Assembly: GCA_046261875.1 (NCBI GenBank)
Contig: JBHENW010000023.1
Coordinates: forward strand, 1-49,583
Length of the DNA stretch: 49,583 nucleotides
From: JBHENW01 sp046261875
GTDB lineage: Bacteria > Acidobacteriota > Thermoanaerobaculia > UBA5066 > Gp7-AA6
Direction of reading: 5' to 3'
The notes below the pieces were generated by a model. It saw nothing but the letters and a program-made list of their open reading frames with translations. It made no database searches and was not told the origin of the DNA. Below, piece by piece: positions 16,834 through 24,139 of this stretch. Position 1 is the first letter of the stretch; each line of letters opens with the position of its first letter. The translations under genes were made by a program, and so were the position numbers.

Positions 16834-18185
16834 GGCCCTCGGTCCTCTACCTGATCGCGCACGGTTCACTCATCCTGCTCGGAGGCTGCGCCGCGTATCA
16901 CCCATCCGTTCGCTCTCTGGGGACGGCGGCGCGCATCAGCGCCTGCTTCGGGGCGGGAGCGGTCCTTCTGACGCTCGAAGCCCTTCTTTTCTCCATCCTC
17001 CGCATTCCGTGGGGACTTCCCGGCCTCGCGTTCCCGCTGCTCGCCGCGGCCGCCGTCGCCGGGTGGAAGGCGGCCGCCCGGCCGCGCGATCCGGCGGCCG
17101 CCGAGAGACCCGCCCGATGGGCGGCCGTCGCGGGAGCGGCGCTCGTCACCCTCGCGTCGGCGCACCTCTTCGCGTCCCTCGCGACCTCCCGATCGACCTC
17201 CGTGGACTACCTCTTCTTCTGGGGGGTCAAAGCCGTGCACTTCGCGGACGCCCGAGGCATCGACGTGGAGCTCTTGAAATGGCGCTTCTTCGGGCACGGG
17301 GTGCCGGAGTACCCGCCGCTCGTACCGATCGTTCAGGCCTGGGGGATCCTCATCGCGGGGGAGATGCCGTGGCGCCGCGCCGGGCCCTTCGCCTCGTCCC
17401 TCTGGTTCCTCGCCGCGCTCCCCGTGGTCTTCGCGATGCTCCGCCGCCGCATCGGCGGCAGTCCCGCCGCCGCGGTCACGGCGTACTGGGCCGTCGCGCT
17501 CGCGATCTCCCTGTCCGTCTCGTACTCGGGCGGGAACGCCGAAGCGCCCCTCCTTTTCTACGAGACCGTCGCCCTGCTTGCGCTCACAACCGAGACGCGC
17601 GACGCGCCGGCGTCCGATCGGTGGCTCCCGGCGGCCGCTCTGGCCGGGGCGGCGCTGACGAAGGTCGAGGCGCTGCCCGCGGCGGCGTTCCTGATTCTCG
17701 GCACTCTCCTGCGCGATTCGATCGAGGGACGGAGCGGCGTCCTGCGGAGGGCGGCCAGGCTCGTCGCCCTTCCGGTCGCGGCGGTCTCCTGCTGGTTCGC
17801 CTTTCAACTCCTATCGGGCCTGCCGGTCGGCTACCGGGGGCACGGCCGGCTCCTCGAGCTTCATCCGGAGAACCTGGCAAGCATCGGACGGGAGATGTTC
17901 CGGAACCTGGACGCCGGGACTCATGGAATGTCCTGGGGCGTGCCCGCCGTCCTGCTGCTTCTGTTCGGGCGCGGCCCGGGACGGGCGTTACCGGCGCTCG
18001 CGATGGCCGCCGGGATTCTCCTCTTCCTCGCCTTCGACTACCTGCACGATCCGACGGACCCCTGGGAGCGGATCGGCTGGACGTTCCCGCGCGTCTCGCA
18101 GCCCGCCCTCTCGGCGCTTATCCTCGGAGCGGCGCTCGCGATGTTCGGCGGGCCGCGCCGGGACGAGACGGCCGCGGCGACCTGA
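16830..18185 (+). CDS. Polytopic membrane protein, GT-C-like
   Basis: A 451-residue hydrophobic protein with roughly eleven helices. Its loops contain SVDYLFFWGVKAVHFAD and then EYPPLVPIVQAW, a pattern of D..F.W..KA and a YPP motif found in several bacterial integral-membrane glycosyltransferase-like families. The start ATG 16830 overlaps the preceding TGA (ATGA). It converges with and overlaps the endonuclease IV gene by about 68 bases. This is the third GT-C-like protein in the window; the donor is likely a polyprenyl-linked sugar but nothing in the sequence fixes it. Confidence 0.75.
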   Translation: MRPSVLYLIAHGSLILLGGCAAYHPSVRSLGTAARISACFGAGAVLLTLEALLFSILRIPWGLPGLAFPLLAAAAVAGWKAAARPRDPAAAERPARWAAVAGAALVTLASAHLFASLATSRSTSVDYLFFWGVKAVHFADARGIDVELLKWRFFGHGVPEYPPLVPIVQAWGILIAGEMPWRRAGPFASSLWFLAALPVVFAMLRRRIGGSPAAAVTAYWAVALAISLSVSYSGGNAEAPLLFYETVALLALTTETRDAPASDRWLPAAALAGAALTKVEALPAAAFLILGTLLRDSIEGRSGVLRRAARLVALPVAAVSCWFAFQLLSGLPVGYRGHGRLLELHPENLASIGREMFRNLDAGTHGMSWGVPAVLLLLFGRGPGRALPALAMAAGILLFLAFDYLHDPTDPWERIGWTFPRVSQPALSALILGAALAMFGGPRRDETAAAT

Positions 18186-19074
18186 CTGTCTCTTCGGCCA
18201 GCCTCCGCAGGGTCGCGAGGTTGACCCGGTCCCAGTCGAGCGTCTCGTCTTTCGGGGTTTCGAGAAACTTGGGAATCCCGGCCATGCGCGGATCGCGCAT
18301 CAGGTTGCGGAACCCGGCCTCACCGATCGCGCCGCGCCCGATGTGCTCGTGCCGGTCCACGCGCGAGCCGCGCGGCTTCTTCGAGTCGTTGACGTGGATC
18401 GCGCGCAGCCGGGCCAGCCCGATCGTCCGGTCGAAAGAGGCGATCGTCTCCTCGTATCCCGGCCGGGAGACGAGGTCGTACCCGGCGGCGTGGACGTGGC
18501 AGGTGTCGAGGCAGACGGCCAGCCGCCGGGCCTCCCGTGAGGCCCCGAGGATGTCGCGGATGTGCTCGAATTTGTGGCCGACGCAGGTTCCCTGCCCGGC
18601 GGCCGTCTCGAGCAGGATCCGCACGCGCGTGGACCCGGCCCGCGCGATCGCTTCGTCCAGCGCCGCCGCGATCCGGCGCACGCCGGCACCCTCCCCCTCG
18701 CCGCAGTGGGCGCCGGGATGGAGGACGAGATCGCGGATACCGAGCAGGGCGCAGCGCTGGATCTCGTCGGCGAGGGCGAGGACGGAGAGCTTGCGCAGCG
18801 CGCCGGCAGGCGATGCGAGGTTGATGAGATAGGAAGTGTGCGCGGCGACGTGCCGCAGCTCGGCCCCGCGCGCAGCCCGCCGGAATGCGCGCGCCTCGTC
18901 CCCCTCGATCGTCTTGCCCACCCAGCGGCTGTTGTTCTTGACGAAGATCTGGAGGACCCGGCAGCCGGCCGAGACGGCGCGCTCCACCGCGCGGGGGGTT
19001 CCACCGGCAATTGACTCGTGCGCCCCGACCGGAAGCTGAGAGCTGAGAGCTGGCGGCGGAAAGTTGTTCGTCAG
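18118..19074 (-). CDS. nfo: Endonuclease IV (AP endonuclease), CTG start proposed
   Basis: Endonuclease IV cleaves DNA 5' to abasic sites in base-excision repair with three metal ions. The expected ligands are all visible: His in VAAHTSYLINLA, VLHPGAH, Glu in LLETAAGQG, Asp and His in CLDTCHVHAAGYD, His in IHVNDSK, DRHEHIGRG and Glu in FLETPKDE. No ATG, GTG or TTG is in frame near the start of homology. CTG 19074 overlaps the TGA of the upstream PHP gene as CTGA, like other overlaps here, and gives 318 residues. The first 19 residues read through a heptamer repeat; family homology begins at VGAHESIAGG. Confidence 0.9.
   Translation of the reverse strand: MTNNFPPPALSSQLPVGAHESIAGGTPRAVERAVSAGCRVLQIFVKNNSRWVGKTIEGDEARAFRRAARGAELRHVAAHTSYLINLASPAGALRKLSVLALADEIQRCALLGIRDLVLHPGAHCGEGEGAGVRRIAAALDEAIARAGSTRVRILLETAAGQGTCVGHKFEHIRDILGASREARRLAVCLDTCHVHAAGYDLVSRPGYEETIASFDRTIGLARLRAIHVNDSKKPRGSRVDRHEHIGRGAIGEAGFRNLMRDPRMAGIPKFLETPKDETLDWDRVNLATLRRLAEETVRSPRPSRPGAARRTSRAPLRG
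19034..19054 (+). repeat. Heptamer tandem repeat, three units
   Basis: AGCTGAG, AGCTGAG, AGCTGGC: three 7-base units related to the tracts near 11812 and 29615. They lie at the PHP/endonuclease IV junction, inside the proposed N-terminal extension of the latter. Confidence 0.8.
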
Positions 19075-20057
19075 CTCGGCTTTCGCTCGTCGAGATCGGC
19101 GAGCAGCTCCTGACCGATGCGGCGGGAGACGAAGATCTGCTTGATGTAGTTCAGGGAAGTGACGGCGAGGGGCAGGCCCGCCGCCGAGAAGGGCGCGCCG
19201 AACGCGGCGATCGCGAGGTGCCGGGCTTTCTCCCCGCGCGTGAACTCGGGGTTGCGCCAGTCCAGGACGCTCCCGTAGTACCGGAAGACCATCCGGTACA
19301 CGTCGGAGAGCAGCACGCGGAATCCCATCTCGGTGCCCCACACGAAGCAGTCACCCGAGCGCACCTTCTCGAGGAACTCGGCCGCCGTCTGCGCTTCGGC
19401 CACGGTGTAGACACGGGCGAGGGGGCCGAGGGTGTGCGCGTCGGAACCGGCGATCAACGAGACGTTGCCGCGCTTTTCGCGCACGAGCGCCATGAGGTCC
19501 TCGACGAGCCGGTTGTGCTGCGAGGCCATGGCGCCGTTCTTGACCTCGAAGATGTCGAACATCCGCAGCATCTCTTCGAAATATCGGCGGGGAGAGTTCC
19601 GGAACCTGTAGTTCTGGAACATGTGGTTGGCGGACGCGATGATCCCTTCAACGCGCATGTACTCGTGCAGGTCGTAGATGTTCGAGCGGCGGCGCTGGAT
19701 CTCGCGGTGCTGTTCTTCGTCGATTCCGAAGACGTTCACGTGGATGCGCTGGCGGGTGTCCGGAAACCAGGTCTCGACCTCCTCGGAGATGAAGAAGTCT
19801 GTGAGGTCCGGATGCCGGTTGAGAAGGTAGAGGCAGCCGTCGATGGAGTCGTGGTCGGTAATCGTCACGAAATCCATCCCGCGCACCTTGGCGATGCGGT
19901 AGACCTCTTCCGGCCGGTTGTAGGAATCGCGGGTATTGGCGATCCGGAAGTATTTGAACGTGGAATAGACGGAATGGCAGTGCAGATCCGCCTTGCGGTA
20001 GCGGCTCTCTTGAAACCAGGGGGGCTGGTCGAGGTCTTCCGTTCTCTTCCCGGGCAT
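19071..20057 (-). CDS. PHP-domain metal-dependent phosphoesterase
   Basis: A 328-residue PHP-family protein, related to the phosphoesterase domain of DNA polymerase III and to histidinol phosphatase. Metal-site motifs are clear: ADLHCHSVYS (His26, His28), TITDHDSIDG, EEVET, a middle His in ASANHMFQNY and AGSDAHTLG near residue 230. The C-terminal 90 residues (YGSVLDWRNPEF onward) form a helical extension not needed for the fold. The start ATG 20057 is preceded by a gap shared with the divergent PASTA gene. The substrate is unknown; pairing with an AP endonuclease hints at nucleic-acid metabolism, but only by position. Confidence 0.88.
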   Translation of the reverse strand: MPGKRTEDLDQPPWFQESRYRKADLHCHSVYSTFKYFRIANTRDSYNRPEEVYRIAKVRGMDFVTITDHDSIDGCLYLLNRHPDLTDFFISEEVETWFPDTRQRIHVNVFGIDEEQHREIQRRRSNIYDLHEYMRVEGIIASANHMFQNYRFRNSPRRYFEEMLRMFDIFEVKNGAMASQHNRLVEDLMALVREKRGNVSLIAGSDAHTLGPLARVYTVAEAQTAAEFLEKVRSGDCFVWGTEMGFRVLLSDVYRMVFRYYGSVLDWRNPEFTRGEKARHLAIAAFGAPFSAAGLPLAVTSLNYIKQIFVSRRIGQELLADLDERKPS

Positions 20058-20129
20058 TGCGAAGAAGCGAGTGTGCAAACCCCGGACCGGAGTGTCAACC
20101 CCCCGAAGGTCCCGGGGGGGCATCCATGT

Positions 20130-20135
20130 TAGGTT
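20130..20135 (+). promoter_or_regulatory. Putative -10 box of the PASTA gene
   Basis: TAGGTT ends six bases before the GTG start of the PASTA protein, again without a Shine-Dalgarno sequence. It is weaker than other boxes in the window but keeps the same spacing. Confidence 0.3.
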
Positions 20136-20141
20136 TTCCCG

Positions 20142-20888
20142 GTGAAGCGGCTGCTCTTTCGCGTCTTCTACGGGTCGGTCCTCGTCCTGCTCTTCGGGGC
20201 CGGGGCCTGGATCGCATTCCGGAGCTCGATCGTGGGCCGCTCCGTCGCCGTCCCGGACCTGGCCGGCAAGACCATGGTCGAAGCGATCCGGCTGGCCCAC
20301 GACGTCGGGCTTCGGGTCGAAGAGCAGGCCGCGCGCGCCCGGTACGACGACGAGGTCCCGAGCAACCACATCCTGATGCAGCAGCCGGAGACGGGGTCGC
20401 TGGCCAAGCCCGCCCAGGTCATCCGGGTCGTTCTCTCGCTCGGTCCGCGCGAGCTGCGCGTCCCCGATCTGATGGGGCTGCCTCCCCGCGCCGCCGCCTC
20501 CCGCCTCACGCAGGCTTCGCTCCAGCTCGGGCCGGTCTCCTGGTATCGGGATGCGCAGGCACGTACGGGCATCGTGGCGCAGGAGCCGGAGGCGCAGACG
20601 CCCGCTCCCAAGAACGCGGCCGTGGAGGTCCTGACCAACCGCGGGTTGCCCGAGACGCGGTTCGTGATGCCCGACCTCATAGGCCGCGACGCCGAGCGGA
20701 TGCGCCAGCGGCTCGAGACCTTCGGCTTTCGCGTCGGGAGCGCTCGATATGAGGCGTACGAAGGCGTCCCGCCCAACACCGTCCTGAAACAATTCCCTCC
20801 CGCGGGTCACCCGATCTCGAGCCGGGAAGTCGTGTCGCTCACGGTCTCCCTGGCGGCGGAGGACCCCGCGGCCGCGCCCACGCCATGA
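20142..20888 (+). CDS. Membrane-anchored protein with three PASTA domains
   Basis: A 248-residue protein with an N-terminal signal anchor (LLFRVFYGSVLVLLFGAGAWI) followed by three PASTA repeats at about 38-105, 106-175 and 178-242. Each opens with the typical hydrophobic-PDL start (VPDLAGKTMVEA, VPDLMGLPPRAA, MPDLIGRDAERM) and ends with a Q.P..G or Q.P..Q turn. PASTA domains bind muropeptides or beta-lactams in Ser/Thr kinases and PBPs, but no kinase or transpeptidase domain is attached. It probably senses or scaffolds cell wall in the periplasm. It starts with GTG 20142 and overlaps rpe as ATGA. Confidence 0.92.
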   Translation: MKRLLFRVFYGSVLVLLFGAGAWIAFRSSIVGRSVAVPDLAGKTMVEAIRLAHDVGLRVEEQAARARYDDEVPSNHILMQQPETGSLAKPAQVIRVVLSLGPRELRVPDLMGLPPRAAASRLTQASLQLGPVSWYRDAQARTGIVAQEPEAQTPAPKNAAVEVLTNRGLPETRFVMPDLIGRDAERMRQRLETFGFRVGSARYEAYEGVPPNTVLKQFPPAGHPISSREVVSLTVSLAAEDPAAAPTP

Positions 20889-21556
20889 AAGTCTGGATCG
20901 CGCCGTCCCTGCTCGCCGCGGACTTTGCCCGGCTCGCGGAAGCGGCGCGCGCCGCGGAAGAAGGAGGGGCGGACCTGCTCCACGTGGACGTGATGGACGG
21001 GCACTTCGTTCCGACGCTGACCATCGGTCCTCCCGTGGTGGCCGCGCTGCGACGGGTCACGGGACTGCCGCTCGATGTCCACCTGATGATCGAGCGGCCC
21101 GAAAATTCCATCGCCGAGTACCTGGCGGCCGGGGCGGACTGGATCTCCGTCCACGTCGAGTCCACGCATCACCTGCAACGCTGTCTGGACGGCATCCGGC
21201 GCGGCGGCGCGCGGGCGGGGGCGGTCATCAATCCGGGCACCCCGACGTCGTCGCTGGCCGCCGCCTGGCCCGACCTGGACTATGCGGTGGTGATGTCGGT
21301 CAATCCGGGCCGCGGCGGACAGTCCTTCCTCCCGCAATCGGTCGAGAAAGTGAGGCGGCTGAAGGCGGAGGCACTCGAGGCGGGCAGCGATGCCCTCCTC
21401 GAGGTGGACGGCGGGGGGGACGCGGGCAACGCGAGGGGGCTCATCCGGGCCGGCGCGGAAATTCTGGTCGCCGGCACCGCGATTTACGGGGAGAGGAACG
21501 TCGCCGCGGCCATCGACCGGCTCAAGGCGGCGGCTTCCGAAGGAGTCAGGGTTTGA
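20885..21556 (+). CDS. rpe: Ribulose-phosphate 3-epimerase
   Basis: Rpe interconverts ribulose 5-phosphate and xylulose 5-phosphate in the pentose phosphate pathway. The 223-residue TIM barrel has all landmarks: APSLLAADFARL at the start, the metal and catalytic residues in HVDVMDGHFVPTLTIGP, LDVHLMIE, VMSVNPGRGGQSF and LEVDGGG, with the phosphate loop LVAGTAIYG. The ATG at 20885 overlaps the preceding TGA. Next to it, bamD starts at TTG in another overlap, so PASTA, rpe and bamD form one tightly coupled unit mixing wall, sugar and outer-membrane functions. Confidence 0.97.
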   Translation: MKVWIAPSLLAADFARLAEAARAAEEGGADLLHVDVMDGHFVPTLTIGPPVVAALRRVTGLPLDVHLMIERPENSIAEYLAAGADWISVHVESTHHLQRCLDGIRRGGARAGAVINPGTPTSSLAAAWPDLDYAVVMSVNPGRGGQSFLPQSVEKVRRLKAEALEAGSDALLEVDGGGDAGNARGLIRAGAEILVAGTAIYGERNVAAAIDRLKAAASEGVRV

Positions 21557-22386
21557 AGACGACCGTACGGAGCCGGGTCCTGTTCCTCGCCGTCGCCGCG
21601 CTGGCGCTCGGGGGGCTTTCGGCCCGGTGCTCGGCCAGCAAGAAGCCGGACAAGCTGACGGAAGAGCTTCTCAGCACGCCCAAGGAGGCCCTCTTCGAAA
21701 AGGGGAAAGCCCTCATCGAGAAGAAGAAGTGGGAGACGGGCCGGAAGTACCTGAGCTTCGTTTTCGAAACCTATTCGAACGATCCTCTGGGCCGCGAGGC
21801 CCTGTTGCTCCTCGCGGACTCGTACTTCAAGCAGGGGGGCACGACGGGCTACACCGAAGCCCGCTTCCGGTATCGCGACTACCTCAATCGGTATCCGGGC
21901 GCCCCGCGACGCGACTATGCGCGCTACCAGTTCGCCTTCTGCTACGACAAGGAGCACGAGCGTCCGGATCGGGACCAGACGTCCACCCGGGAAGCTCTGG
22001 AGCAGTACCGCGCCCTCGTCCGGGAGTTTCCGACCTCGGGATACGCCGGAGCTGCGCGCGAGCGCATCCGGCAGCTCGTCGACCTCCTCGCGGAGCACGA
22101 GTTCGGGGTCGGCTTCTTCTACCTGCGCAAAGGATCCGTCGCGGCCGCGCTGAGCCGTTTCACCGAGCTCGAGCAGAGATTCCCCGAGTATGCCGGCCGG
22201 GACAAGCTCTTTTTCTACTCGGCGCGCGCCCTGGAGCAGCTCGGCCGCAACGAGGAGGCCTCCCGGTACTATGCACAGCTCATCGAGAAGTACCCCGACA
22301 GCGAGTACGCGAAGAAGGCCCGGGACAAGAAAGAGGACAAGCCGACGCGGTCGGCCTCGACCGGCGTTGCGGCGGCCCCCCAGTAG
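21553..22386 (+). CDS. bamD: Outer-membrane assembly lipoprotein BamD-like
   Basis: A 277-residue lipoprotein of tetratricopeptide type that in its family supports BAM-mediated beta-barrel insertion. The signal peptide ends at the lipobox region GLSARC with Cys26. TPR-like repeats follow, with family phrases ALFEKGKALIEKKKWETGRKY-type helices, NRYPGAPRRDYARYQ, REFPTSGYA and LIEKYPDSEYAKKARD. The tail is polar. The TTG start overlaps the rpe stop as TTGA. BamD is the best match among TPR lipoproteins by length and repeat order, though another YbgF/BamD-like TPR lipoprotein cannot be excluded. Confidence 0.85.
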   Translation: MKTTVRSRVLFLAVAALALGGLSARCSASKKPDKLTEELLSTPKEALFEKGKALIEKKKWETGRKYLSFVFETYSNDPLGREALLLLADSYFKQGGTTGYTEARFRYRDYLNRYPGAPRRDYARYQFAFCYDKEHERPDRDQTSTREALEQYRALVREFPTSGYAGAARERIRQLVDLLAEHEFGVGFFYLRKGSVAAALSRFTELEQRFPEYAGRDKLFFYSARALEQLGRNEEASRYYAQLIEKYPDSEYAKKARDKKEDKPTRSASTGVAAAPQ

Positions 22387-22456
22387 AGGGCGGTCCCTAA
22401 CCTCAGGACGGGCGAGAGATATCGGCGCATTCCGCGCGTTCCCATCCCGCCGCCGA

Positions 22457-22485
22457 TTGACAACGGCGGCCCTCCGAAGTAATTT
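22457..22485 (+). promoter_or_regulatory. Sigma-70-type promoter
   Basis: A perfect -35 TTGACA (22457-22462) and TAATTT (22480-22485) are separated by 17 bases, about 40 bases before the start of the secreted protein gene. An AAGGAGG Shine-Dalgarno lies between. This is the most canonical promoter in the window. Confidence 0.65.
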
Positions 22486-22527
22486 AAGAGAGAGACAATC
22501 TTTCCCGTATTTTGTAAGGAGGTCGCG

Positions 22528-23472
22528 ATGCGTCTCCGGAACCGCCTGCTGGGCGGAATCGCCCTTTTTGTGGCGACGCCATGGGCGTTCGCTCAGGCCC
22601 CCCCTCCGGCCCCGACGCCGCGGCCCATGTCGGGGACCGAAACGCTGGCGCCCCGGACCGAGAGCGTGACGCGGATCGAGGAGACGACGACCACGGTGAC
22701 TGGCGAGGCGGCGCCCCAGCCGCTGGGATATGAGAGCGACATCTACTGCTTCGGATATCTGGCCTCGCGGCCCGAGTCCTTCTCGGGGCGCGTCGTCGGC
22801 GCGGAGAACATCGCCGAGCAGATCGACTTCTTCGACAACGACCTGCTCTACATCGACGGGGGGGACGATCGCGGGTTCACCGCGGGCGCGGAGTACTGGC
22901 TCATCACGCCGGAGCACGAGGTCTTCCACCCGGTGACTGGCACGAGCCTGGGCCGGTTCTACCAGTACCGGGGACGGGCACGGATCGAGTTCGTTCAGCC
23001 GAGGACTTCGATCGTGCGGGTGACGAGCTCCTGCACGGACATCCCGCTGGGGTCCTACCTCAAGCCCTTCGAGCCCGTGCCGATCCCGCTGGGACGGCGG
23101 ACGCCGCTCGCGATGGTCGGGGATCCCCCTTCCGGAAAGGCCATCGGGCACATCATCTTCACGCCCGAGGGAATCGAGGCGCTCGGGGCCGATCACACCG
23201 TGTTGATCAACCTCGGGGTGGCCGAGGGTGTCGAGGCCGGCGATTTCCTGACGGTCTACCGCTACGCGCGCGGACGCCCGGCGGGACGCGAGATCGGAGA
23301 AGTCGGCGCCAACTGGGTCAAGGTGAAGGAGCACTCCGCGATAGTGACCGACGTCCCACGAACCTACCTCGGCGAGGTCGCGATTCTCATGGTCGGCGAC
23401 CACTGGGCCGTGGGGCGCATCACCGACTCGTACCGCCTCATCGAAGTCGGCGACGAGGTGGAGCTGAAGTAG
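22528..23472 (+). CDS. Secreted protein of unknown function
   Basis: A 314-residue protein with a signal peptide (RLLGGIALFVATPWAFAQA) and a Pro/Thr-rich linker to about residue 70. The rest appears to contain two related beta-rich parts: an early one with DNDLLYIDGGDDRGFTAG and a later one with TVLINLGVAEGVEAGDFLTVYR, each followed by an I..V..SC or V..I.V.DV strand. The G..AG..L/F phrase resembles short beta motifs in FlgT-like and peptidoglycan-associated envelope proteins. It has its own TTGACA promoter, a strong AAGGAGG site and a terminator, so it is probably abundant. No firm function is assigned. Confidence 0.85.
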   Translation: MRLRNRLLGGIALFVATPWAFAQAPPPAPTPRPMSGTETLAPRTESVTRIEETTTTVTGEAAPQPLGYESDIYCFGYLASRPESFSGRVVGAENIAEQIDFFDNDLLYIDGGDDRGFTAGAEYWLITPEHEVFHPVTGTSLGRFYQYRGRARIEFVQPRTSIVRVTSSCTDIPLGSYLKPFEPVPIPLGRRTPLAMVGDPPSGKAIGHIIFTPEGIEALGADHTVLINLGVAEGVEAGDFLTVYRYARGRPAGREIGEVGANWVKVKEHSAIVTDVPRTYLGEVAILMVGDHWAVGRITDSYRLIEVGDEVELK

Positions 23473-23495
23473 ACCGCTTAGATATCGCGTGCTGC

Positions 23496-23522
23496 AAGAG
23501 GGCCGCAAGGCCCTCTTTCTTT
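23496..23522 (+). terminator. Rho-independent terminator
   Basis: A perfect 9-base-pair stem (AAGAGGGCC with GGCCCTCTT) closes a GCAA tetraloop and is followed by a T-rich run, TCTTTTTC. It sits 23 bases after the stop of the secreted protein gene and is the clearest terminator in the window. Confidence 0.92.
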
Positions 23523-23617
23523 TTCTGGCAGAAGGCTTCCGTCCAGGCTGGCATGAAATTGAAAACGCCTTCTGCGCCCTTGTTTTTTTTTCGACGCTAC
23601 ACGGCGTCGAGATCGTT

Positions 23618-23626
23618 TGCTAAGAT
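23618..23626 (+). promoter_or_regulatory. Putative extended -10 promoter with upstream T-tract
   Basis: TGCTAAGAT fits an extended -10 element (TGn plus TAAGAT) 41 bases before the Fis-like gene. An uninterrupted T-tract at about 23582-23591 lies upstream where an UP element would be. No good -35 is seen. Confidence 0.35.
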
Positions 23627-23666
23627 GCGCGCCTTCTCACTTCTTCGATTTTTTTTGGGGGGAGTC

Positions 23667-23921
23667 GTGAACCTGGACGGGCAGCTCCAGCAGATCATCG
23701 ATGAGCTCCTCGCGCACGGCATCAGCCTGGATCTCGCCAAGAAAGAGTTTGAGAAGAAGTACATCTCCGGCGCCGTGCGGCGATCCGAAGGGAACCTCGG
23801 CCGCGCGGCGAGCTCGCTCGGGATCCACCGCAACACGCTGAGAAACCGGGTCGGGATCCTCAACATCCGGCTGCCGCGTGAGAAGCGGCGCGTGTCGCCG
23901 GACATCGCGAAGAAGAAGTAA
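23667..23921 (+). CDS. Small Fis-type helix-turn-helix protein
   Basis: An 84-residue protein starting at GTG 23667 behind a GGGGGGAG Shine-Dalgarno. An amphipathic N-terminal part (LDGQLQQIIDELLAHGISLDLAKKEFEKKYI) is followed by a Fis/NtrC-type helix-turn-helix: SEGNLGRAASSLGIHRNTLRNRV. The arrangement matches the DNA-binding end of NtrC-family activators and Fis, standing alone without receiver or AAA domain. It should bind DNA as a dimer and may act as a nucleoid or global regulator; targets are unknown. An upstream in-frame ATG (23553) is less likely because the added sequence is Phe/Arg-rich noise from T-tracts. Confidence 0.88.
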   Translation: MNLDGQLQQIIDELLAHGISLDLAKKEFEKKYISGAVRRSEGNLGRAASSLGIHRNTLRNRVGILNIRLPREKRRVSPDIAKKK

Positions 23922-23927
23922 CGGGAC

Positions 23928-24104
23928 TTACGGCTGGGGCGGCGTCGTCTTCTCTCTCGGCTCCTCGTGCCGGACGGAATCCTTGAAGTTCTTCAGCCCC
24001 TGGCCCAGACCCTTGCCCAGCTGGGGGAGCCGGGATGCCCCGAAAATGATGATCACGATGAGCAGGATGATGAGCAGCTCCGGGACTCCGAGGTGGCCGA
24101 ACAT
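23928..24104 (-). CDS. tatA: Twin-arginine translocase subunit TatA
   Basis: A 58-residue TatA/E protein: short N-terminus (FGHLGVPEL), one transmembrane helix (LIILLIVIIIFGASRLPQLG, with the FGxxxLPxLG hinge) and an amphipathic helix (KGLGQGLKNFKDSV), then a charged tail. It forms the pore-like component of the Tat system for folded proteins. The ATG at 24104 has an AAGGAG site. No tatB or tatC is nearby, so those must be elsewhere. It converges on the Fis-like gene with only six bases between stops. Confidence 0.96.
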   Translation of the reverse strand: MFGHLGVPELLIILLIVIIIFGASRLPQLGKGLGQGLKNFKDSVRHEEPREKTTPPQP

Positions 24105-24139
24105 AGCGTTCTCCTTAGGGAAAGGGCCGACGGAATAGC

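Noticed and set aside
23591..23609. Small hairpin CGACGC/GCGTCG beside a T-tract as a terminator
   Set aside because: On the plus strand the T-tract comes before the stem, and on the minus strand the stem is followed by A, so neither orientation fits a terminator.
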